Source: an uncultured delta proteobacterium (GTDB lineage: Bacteria; Myxococcota_A; Polyangia; Polyangiales; Ga0077539). Taken from it: a stretch of DNA of 12,471 bases. The notes under the pieces are model-generated. The model ran no database searches, was not told the origin of the DNA, and saw only the letters and a program-made list of their open reading frames with translations. The translations under genes were made by a program, and so were the position numbers. The DNA lies in assembly GCA_903860995.1 (NCBI GenBank), contig CAIOSS010001386.1, positions 1-12,471 of the forward strand. Reading direction: 5' to 3'. Shown here piece after piece: positions 6,343 through 12,471 of this stretch. The stretch's first letter is position 1. The number at the start of each line of letters is the position of its first letter.

Positions 6343-9300
6343 TCAGTACGACGCGGACTGCACCTGGAAGTTGATGCCGAGCCCTTCGCGCAGGGAGAAG
6401 TACGTCTCGCTCATCGAGAACTGCACCACGTCCTTGAGCTTCTCGGCCGGCGCGAGGTCGCCGGGGAGGCCGGGCTCCAGGGCGAGCATCTTGCGGGCGA
6501 TCTCCAGGTCGCCGCACATCAGGAAGCCCGCCCGGGCCGCCGTGAGCTCGACGGACTGGTACCACTTCTTGATGTTCGAGGCGCCGCCCTGCTCGAGGAA
6601 GTAGCGCACCACCTTGCGCAGGCCCTCGACCGCGATGGGGTCGGTGGCGAGCAGCGGCGCGAGGGTCTGCGCGGCCTGCGCCGACTCCGCCGGGACGTCC
6701 TGGTCGGACTTCACCAGCTTGATCGCCGCGAGCAGCATCACCGTGAGCTCCTGCGTGGTCGGCAGCAGCACGCGGATGTAGTGCTCGTTGCGGTAGTAGG
6801 TCATGTGCTTGGCCGCCACGAAGGCGAGCTCCTCCGGGCGCAGGCCCGAGAGCAGCCCGGCGCCCGCGAAGGACGCGATGGGCTCGCTGGGCACGTACCC
6901 GAGGCCGCCCTGCTGCTGCGGCTTCAGGAAGATCGACGGCAGCGGCAGGTTGAGGGCCTGCGACGACTGCGCGAGCGAGCGCACCAGGGCGACGGTGGTG
7001 TTCGCCGGGTCCTGCAGCTCCTTCTGGGTGAAGCCGAACTGCTGGAGCGGCTTCACCTTGGCGCGGCGCACCGCCCCGAGGATGGACGCGAAGATCCTCC
7101 CCACCACCGGGTCTTCGTTGGGGTGGAAGAGCTGCTTGACCCAGTGCTCCTCGGTGAGCCGGCCGGTGGGCGCGAGCGGCTTGCGCGGGCGGTACTGCTC
7201 GAAGAACGCGCGCAGGTCTTCCCGAGCCCGGTCGCGGAGCAGGAAGGCCGTGGTCGCCGCCACGCACCACGCCTTGTCGTGCTGGTGCGACTGGTAATAC
7301 AGGTCGTAGATCGCGTGCAGGGCCTCGGAGTTGCCCATGTCCTGCGCGGCGATGGTCTGCCAGCGCGCGATGGACTCGGGGATGTCCCCGACGCGCATCG
7401 CCAGCTCGGCGACGATCTTGTGCTCCGTGAGGTCGTCGGGCTTTCGCTCGGACGCCAGCTTGAACACCGCGAGCGCCTTGTCGTTCTCGCCCAGCCGGTC
7501 GCGGTAGATGAGCCCGAGCGGGTGCAGCAGGCTGAACTCCAGGTCGCGGCTGTCGGGCTTGCCCGCGACGCGCTCGATCATGCGCTTGTAGGCGCGCGAG
7601 AGGCTGCGCCAGTCGCGCCGCGCCTGCAGGATCTCGTTGACCTTCGCGAAGGGCTTGAGCTCCGCCGGGTTGAAGTCGAGCGCCTGGTTGTAGAACGTCA
7701 GCGCCTCGTCGGGGTTCTTCAGCTCCTGGTTGTAGATCGCCGCGATGGAGTACGCGTAGCGCGCCTTGCGCTCGGCGTTGGTCTCCAGGTCGCTGATGCG
7801 CTGCACCACCTCGATGACCTTCGACCACTGCTTGGCCTCGGTGTAGAGCCCGAGCAGCTTGTGCAGCAGCACGTGGTCGCGGGGCTTGAGCTCCGCCGCG
7901 CCCGCGAAGGCCTGGATGGCCTTCTGGGTGTTCTTGGCCTTGTCCTGCCAGAGGCCGCCGATCTCCTGGAGCATCACGAAGCGCTTCTCCTCGTCGTCCT
8001 CCATGTCGAGCAGCTGCGTGCGGTAGCCGATCGCCTGCTCCCACTCCGCGCCCGCGGAGTGCGTGTCGATGAGCGCCCCGAGCGCCGGGCGGTACCCGGG
8101 GTACTCCTCCAGCGACTTCTCCAGGAAGTTCGCCGCGCGCCGGCGGTCGCCCTGCGCGGACTTCACCACGCCGAGCCGGTAGTACAGGTCAGCCCGCGCC
8201 TCGGCGTCGAGCTCGTCCTTGTGGTGCACGAGCAGCACTTGATAGTGCTTGAACGCGTTGTCCCAGTCCTGCTTCTCGAAGTTGGCGAGCGCCAGCGCGG
8301 AGATGGACTCCACGTTGGCCCGGTCGAGCGCCTGCGCCGCCGTGAAGGCCTTGATGGCGCGGTCGCCCTTGCCGAGCGCCACCGCGACGCGGCCCATCGT
8401 GAGCTGGATCTGGAGCTGCTCCGCCGGGTCGCGCCGCGAAGCGCGGCGGGTGAGCATCTCCGCGAGGGCTTCGGCGTCGGCCCACCGCTGCTCGGCGACG
8501 TAGAAGTTGCAGAGCGGCCAGGCGGCCTCCTCCTGGTCGGGGTCGCAGCGCAGCGCCTCCTCGTAGCAGCGGATCGACTGCGCCTGGTCGTCGAGGTACT
8601 GCCCGTTCACCCGACCGAGCTCGGTGAGGAGCTTCGCGCGGGTGCGCGGCAGCTCCGTCGCGGCCTGCTCGCGGTCGAGGTAGCGGGCCACCTCGTACCA
8701 GTCCTCGCGGCGCGTCGCGATCGCGCGCAGCGCCTCGAGGGCGGGCAGGTGCGCGGGGTCGAGGTCGAGCGCGGCCTGGTACTGGTCCACCGCGCGGAGC
8801 TCGTCGCCCAGCGAGGTCTCGGCGATCTTGCCGACGCGCACCCGCAGCTCGACGGCCTTGGCCGTGTCGCCGGCCACGAACTGCGCGAGCTGCTCGAGCA
8901 TGTCCGTGGCGCGGTGCCAGTCGCTGCGCGACTCGTAGATGCGCGAGAGCGCGTCGAGCGCGTCGACGTTCTCTGCGTCGATCTGGAGCACGTTCAGGAA
9001 CGCGTCCTCGGCGTGCTCGAGGTCGCGCTTCTCGTCGGCGTACACCCGGCCCATCTGGAGGAAGACGGGCACCCGGTCGCGGCGCTCGCCGGTCGCCGTG
9101 AGGTGGCGCTCCAGCGTGGCGATGAGCTCGTTCCACTGCGCGGTCTGGCGGTAGAGGCGCTCCAGCGCGCGCAGCGACGGGTCGTGCGAGGGGTCGATCT
9201 CCAGCACGCGCTCGAAGCGCTCGATGGCCAGCGCGGGCCGGACGAACTCCTCCTCCAGCATCGCGCCGATGCGGGTGAGCAGCTTGATGCGCTCGCGCTC

Positions 9301-12300
9301 CGTCGACACCACCTCGAGCTGCTGCTCCAGCACGGCGAGCAGCTCCTGGCTGCGCCCGAGCCGGGCGTAGATGCCCTCCAGGCCGCGCATGGCGGCGAGG
9401 TTGATCGGGTCGGCCTCGAGCACCGTGGCGTACTCCGCGGCGGCGCCCTCGAGGTCGCCGGTGCGGTCTTCGAGCACAGAGCCCACGCGCATGCGCAGCT
9501 CGGCGGCCTCAGCGGGGTCGGCCAAGGAGGCCACGTGGCGGCGCAGCACGTCGACCAGCGCGGGCCAGTCCTCCGCCGCGGCGTGCACCCGGGCGAGCGC
9601 CGCGAGCGCCGCGCCGTCCGTCGCGTCGATGGCCAGCGCCGCGTGGAACTGCTCCACCGCCTGCTGCGGCTGCTTCAGGCTCTTCTCGTAGACCTCGCCC
9701 AGCTGCACGTGGGCGGTGCGACGGTCCTCCGGCGAGCGCGCGACCTCCACCGCGCGCTGGAGGGTCTTGGCGAGGGGCTGCCACTGCCCGAGGCGCCGGT
9801 AGAGCTCGCCCTGCGAGCGCAGCGCCTGGAGGTTGCCCGGCTCCGCCGCCAGGATCTGCGTGTAGATCGGGATCGCCCACTCGGGGTGCCCCAGCTCCAG
9901 GCCGTACCACTTCGCGGCGTGCAGCCCGAGCTGCGTCTTGCGCGCCCCCGCGGGCTCCGCCGTGTAGGCCTCCATGGTCGTCTTGAGCAGCTCGTTCCAC
10001 TTGCTGGTGGCGCCGGTGATGGCCTCGAGCGCCGCGATCGCCTCGGCGTTGGTAACGTCCTCCTCGAAGGCGATCTGCGCCGCCGCGAAGGCCTGCTCCC
10101 GGTCGCCCAGCTCGGTGTCGAACACCTTCGCCGCGCGCACCATGAAGGGCACCGCCTCGGCGACGTTGCCGTCCTCCGCGAGCTTGTCGTGCCGCGCCAC
10201 GTAGAGCCCCGAGAGCTCGTCCCAGCGCCCCGCGTCGCGGTGCAGCGACTCCAGCACGGCGAAGGCCCGCCCGTGCAGGGCGTCGACCTCCAGCACCGCC
10301 TCGTACGAGGCCCGCGCCCCGTCGGGCTCGCCGATGCGCTGCTCCCAGACGTCCGCCGCCTGGAGGTGCAGCGCGACCTTCGTCTCCGCGTCGTCGGCGC
10401 CCGCGGCCTGCCGCCCGAGCACGTCCACCACCTCGCGCCACTCCTCGCGCGCCGTGTGGATCACCAGCAGCGCGGCGAGCGAGGTGGCGTCCGCGGGGTC
10501 GACCTCGAGCGCGTTGCGCCACGCGTCGACGGACTCGTCCCCCTGGCCCAGGACGGTCCAGTAGATCGTGCCGAGCTCCGACCACGCGGCCTTGATCTCG
10601 TCGTTCTCCAGCGTCGCGGTGCCGAGCGCGATGAGCGTCTGCAGCGTGACCACCAGATCGTCCCAGCGCTGCCCCTGGCGGTAGATCGCCGCCAGCGCCC
10701 GCAGCGCGTCGAAGGACGCCGACTCGATGTCGAGCACGCGCCGGTAGCCCTCGATGGCCCGCTCGACGTCGCCCAGCTTCTCCAGGTAGACCGCCGCCAC
10801 GCGCAGCGCGATCTCCACGCGTCGGTCGGAGTCCGCCTCGCTCCCGAGCTGGCGCTCGAGCACGTCGATGAGGTCCTGCCAGCGGCCCGCGGACTCGTGC
10901 AGCGCGGCGACGGCGCTGAGCGTCTCGGCCTCCTCGCCGCGGATCACCAGCACCTGCTCGTAGAGCTTCACCGCGTCGTCGGGCCGCCCGAGGTAGTCCT
11001 GGGCGATGCTCGCCATGCGGGTGTAGGTCTCCGCGCGCTCCTCGTCGGAGTCCGCCGCGTCGAGCTTGCGCTCCTGCACGGCGTAGAGGTCGGGCCAGCG
11101 CTCCTGCGACGCGTAGATGGCCTCCAGCGCGTCGAGGCTGGGCCGGTTGCGCGCGTCGATGCCCTCGACCACCGCGCGGTACTGCACCACGGCGTCGTCC
11201 ACCCGGCCGAGGTCGTCGCGCAGCAGGCCCGCGAGGCGCAGCGTGTGGCCGACCTTCTCCTCCGGGTCTTCAGTGATCTGCGCGCGGCGCGAGAGCACCG
11301 TCACCAGCTTCTCCGCCTCGCCCGAGGCAGTGTGCAGCCGGTCGAGGGACTCCAGCGCGTCGGGGTCGAGCGGCGCCACGTCCAGCACGAACTGGTACGC
11401 GCCCTCCGCCGAGGGCAGGTCGCTCCGCTCCTCCTCGTGCACCCGCGCCAGGCGCTTGCCGATGACGACCCGCACGTCGTCCGTGGTGCTCTCCGCCTCG
11501 ACCACGTCGGCGTAGACGTTGGTGAGGTCGTCCCACGCGCCGGTCGCCGCCGCGAGGCGCTCGACCTCGGTGAGCGAGCGGTCGTCGAGGGGGCTCTCCT
11601 TCACCGCGCGACCGAGCCACTCGAAGGCCCCGACGGCGTCGGCGCGCTTCTCCTCCAGGATCTCCGCGATGCCCCGCATCGCCAGCACCCGGTCGCCCAC
11701 CTCGGGGATGAGGTCGAGCGTGCGGGCCTGGAGGTCGGCGAGCTTCTCCCAGTCCTCGTACATCCGGTAGAGCGGGTCGAGCGCCGCCGCGACCTCGGCG
11801 CGCAGCACCCCCCGGGCGAACATCGCCTCCAGCGCGGCGACGGTCTCCGCGTGGTCGGCCTGCACATCGATGATCTCGCGGTACACCGCGAGCGCCCCGG
11901 CGGCGTCGTTGAGCCGGTGCTCGAGCACCTGCCCGAGCCGGTAGCGCAGCGACACGGCGTCGTCGGGCGAGAGGTCGGACAGCGTGAGCTCGCGGCGCAG
12001 CACCTCGGCCACCTGGGGCCACTGCTCCAGGGCCTCGTAGAGCCGGTCGAGGGCCCGCAGCGCGCTCGCGTTGCCGGCGTCGACCTCCAGCACCGCCCGG
12101 TACCGGCTGATGGCCGCGTCGGCGTCGGCGCGCTGTACCTCGTGGATCTGGCCCACGCGCAGCAGCAGCTCGACGTGGCGGTAGGGGTCATCCGTGAGCG
12201 AGTCGACCGCGGCGTCGTAGACCTCCACCACGCGGTCCCAGCGCGCGAGGCTCTCCGCGAGGCGCTCGAAGCTGGTGAGGTTCTCCTCGACGCGCGGGTC

Positions 12301-12471
12301 GAGGGCGACCGCGCGGGCGAGCGCATCGAACGCCGCCTCCGGGCGGTCGAGCGCGGACTCGTTCACGTCCGCGATGCGCTGCAACAACTCCAGCTTGCGC
12401 GGAACATCCTCCGTGTGGCGCACCTCGACCTCGAGCACCTCCACGAGCGGCTCGAAGGCCCCGGAGGCGGA
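6343..12471 (-). CDS. giant TPR-repeat protein with C-terminal M48-like pseudopeptidase domain (5' end outside window)
   Basis: The frame is open from the right edge (nine sense codons precede the GTG at 12444) and ends at 6345-6343. This gives 2042 residues in the window with the N-terminus missing. Residues ~1-1745 are about 22 modules of 72-75 residues, each a pair of TPR-like units of the form W-x-x-L...VLE...R(I/V)G...LGD...A...Y..VLE.DP....AL.AL..(I/L)Y. The Trp that starts a module is mostly kept (WPDL, WQDL, WDDL, WNEL). The last ~280 residues are not TPR: PSEPIASFAGAGLLSGLRPE and the ELAFV helix resemble the M48 metallopeptidase core, but HExxH is replaced by KHMTY at 6810-6796. A later ELTAARAG (Glu at 6549-6547) matches the E-x-x-A-D-R-x-G third-ligand helix with Asp changed to Ala. 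A non-catalytic scaffold role is inferred. The Pth2-type gene follows. Confidence 0.88.
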   Translation of the reverse strand, partial: SASGAFEPLVEVLEVEVRHTEDVPRKLELLQRIADVNESALDRPEAAFDALARAVALDPRVEENLTSFERLAESLARWDRVVEVYDAAVDSLTDDPYRHVELLLRVGQIHEVQRADADAAISRYRAVLEVDAGNASALRALDRLYEALEQWPQVAEVLRRELTLSDLSPDDAVSLRYRLGQVLEHRLNDAAGALAVYREIIDVQADHAETVAALEAMFARGVLRAEVAAALDPLYRMYEDWEKLADLQARTLDLIPEVGDRVLAMRGIAEILEEKRADAVGAFEWLGRAVKESPLDDRSLTEVERLAAATGAWDDLTNVYADVVEAESTTDDVRVVIGKRLARVHEEERSDLPSAEGAYQFVLDVAPLDPDALESLDRLHTASGEAEKLVTVLSRRAQITEDPEEKVGHTLRLAGLLRDDLGRVDDAVVQYRAVVEGIDARNRPSLDALEAIYASQERWPDLYAVQERKLDAADSDEERAETYTRMASIAQDYLGRPDDAVKLYEQVLVIRGEEAETLSAVAALHESAGRWQDLIDVLERQLGSEADSDRRVEIALRVAAVYLEKLGDVERAIEGYRRVLDIESASFDALRALAAIYRQGQRWDDLVVTLQTLIALGTATLENDEIKAAWSELGTIYWTVLGQGDESVDAWRNALEVDPADATSLAALLVIHTAREEWREVVDVLGRQAAGADDAETKVALHLQAADVWEQRIGEPDGARASYEAVLEVDALHGRAFAVLESLHRDAGRWDELSGLYVARHDKLAEDGNVAEAVPFMVRAAKVFDTELGDREQAFAAAQIAFEEDVTNAEAIAALEAITGATSKWNELLKTTMEAYTAEPAGARKTQLGLHAAKWYGLELGHPEWAIPIYTQILAAEPGNLQALRSQGELYRRLGQWQPLAKTLQRAVEVARSPEDRRTAHVQLGEVYEKSLKQPQQAVEQFHAALAIDATDGAALAALARVHAAAEDWPALVDVLRRHVASLADPAEAAELRMRVGSVLEDRTGDLEGAAAEYATVLEADPINLAAMRGLEGIYARLGRSQELLAVLEQQLEVVSTERERIKLLTRIGAMLEEEFVRPALAIERFERVLEIDPSHDPSLRALERLYRQTAQWNELIATLERHLTATGERRDRVPVFLQMGRVYADEKRDLEHAEDAFLNVLQIDAENVDALDALSRIYESRSDWHRATDMLEQLAQFVAGDTAKAVELRVRVGKIAETSLGDELRAVDQYQAALDLDPAHLPALEALRAIATRREDWYEVARYLDREQAATELPRTRAKLLTELGRVNGQYLDDQAQSIRCYEEALRCDPDQEEAAWPLCNFYVAEQRWADAEALAEMLTRRASRRDPAEQLQIQLTMGRVAVALGKGDRAIKAFTAAQALDRANVESISALALANFEKQDWDNAFKHYQVLLVHHKDELDAEARADLYYRLGVVKSAQGDRRRAANFLEKSLEEYPGYRPALGALIDTHSAGAEWEQAIGYRTQLLDMEDDEEKRFVMLQEIGGLWQDKAKNTQKAIQAFAGAAELKPRDHVLLHKLLGLYTEAKQWSKVIEVVQRISDLETNAERKARYAYSIAAIYNQELKNPDEALTFYNQALDFNPAELKPFAKVNEILQARRDWRSLSRAYKRMIERVAGKPDSRDLEFSLLHPLGLIYRDRLGENDKALAVFKLASERKPDDLTEHKIVAELAMRVGDIPESIARWQTIAAQDMGNSEALHAIYDLYYQSHQHDKAWCVAATTAFLLRDRAREDLRAFFEQYRPRKPLAPTGRLTEEHWVKQLFHPNEDPVVGRIFASILGAVRRAKVKPLQQFGFTQKELQDPANTTVALVRSLAQSSQALNLPLPSIFLKPQQQGGLGYVPSEPIASFAGAGLLSGLRPEELAFVAAKHMTYYRNEHYIRVLLPTTQELTVMLLAAIKLVKSDQDVPAESAQAAQTLAPLLATDPIAVEGLRKVVRYFLEQGGASNIKKWYQSVELTAARAGFLMCGDLEIARKMLALEPGLPGDLAPAEKLKDVVQFSMSETYFSLREGLGINFQVQSASY
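7240..12471 (-). repeat. array of ~22 double-TPR modules (protein-level repeat)
   Basis: Within the giant TPR gene, modules of 72-75 codons (about 220 bp) follow each other from the right edge to ~7240. They are recognisable by the recurrent W-x-x-L/V/A module start, an R-x-G/A-x-[IV] helix, the LGD turn and the VLE-x-D-[PA] end. Two module starts lack the Trp (GEAEKL and GRSQEL). DNA identity between modules is low, so this is an old, diverged array rather than a recent tandem expansion. Confidence 0.75.

Noticed and set aside
5474..8044. 856-codon minus-strand frame
   Set aside because: Overlaps the Pth2-type gene and the giant TPR gene in a different frame; Arg/Ala/Pro/Gly-rich shadow composition.

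Overview
The window is very GC-rich, with G or C at nearly every third codon position in the real genes. It reads as chromosomal DNA of a free-living, complex bacterium. An orphan NtrC-type regulator, TPR/HEAT scaffold proteins, a giant TPR protein and a two-domain Pth2-type protein best fit Myxococcota or a related deltaproteobacterial lineage. That placement is inference from composition and gene families. No tRNA, rRNA, CRISPR array, transposase or phage gene is visible.

Layout, left to right. (1) 1-1217 (+): the C-terminal part of a U32-family protein with a DUF3656-like segment and a four-cysteine cluster, related to the RlhA/YdcP group. (2) 1175-1627 (-): a short TPR-like lipoprotein whose 3' end overlaps the U32 gene convergently. 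(3) 1628-2115: about 490 bp without a convincing gene. Its core is strongly pyrimidine-rich on the + strand and holds a C11 run and nested palindromes. (4) 2116-2313 (+): a small probable gene or gene remnant, followed by a HEAT/LRV-type repeat protein (2338-3114) and an orphan sigma-54-dependent response regulator (3161-4639). (5) 4640-4824: an intergenic region crowded with dyads, leading into a gene with a clear ribosome binding site for a small helical-repeat protein (4825-5484). (6) On the - strand, read right to left: a giant TPR protein (12471-6343, its 5' end outside the window), then a 78-bp pyrimidine-rich gap with a hairpin, then a two-domain Pth2-type protein (6264-5503). The last gene converges on the 4825-5484 gene with 18 bp between stops.

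How the genes may work together: little can be proven. The TPR-Pth2 pair could be co-transcribed. The 2116-4639 genes run in one direction with small gaps and may form a unit. U32/RlhA-like and Pth2 proteins both belong to RNA/translation-linked families, but they are far apart here and on opposite strands.

Most interesting signals: the giant TPR protein ends in what looks like a dead M48 metallopeptidase fold (HExxH replaced by KHMTY, third-ligand helix still recognisable). The Pth2 protein appears to be a tandem duplication with an inactive N-terminal copy. The NtrC-type regulator has NAFTGA instead of GAFTGA plus two further key-position changes. The 1801-2040 tract and the Pth2 leader share a pyrimidine-rich character with no Shine-Dalgarno sequence. 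None of these amounts to a proven new system. The pseudo-peptidase/TPR scaffold is the best candidate for one.
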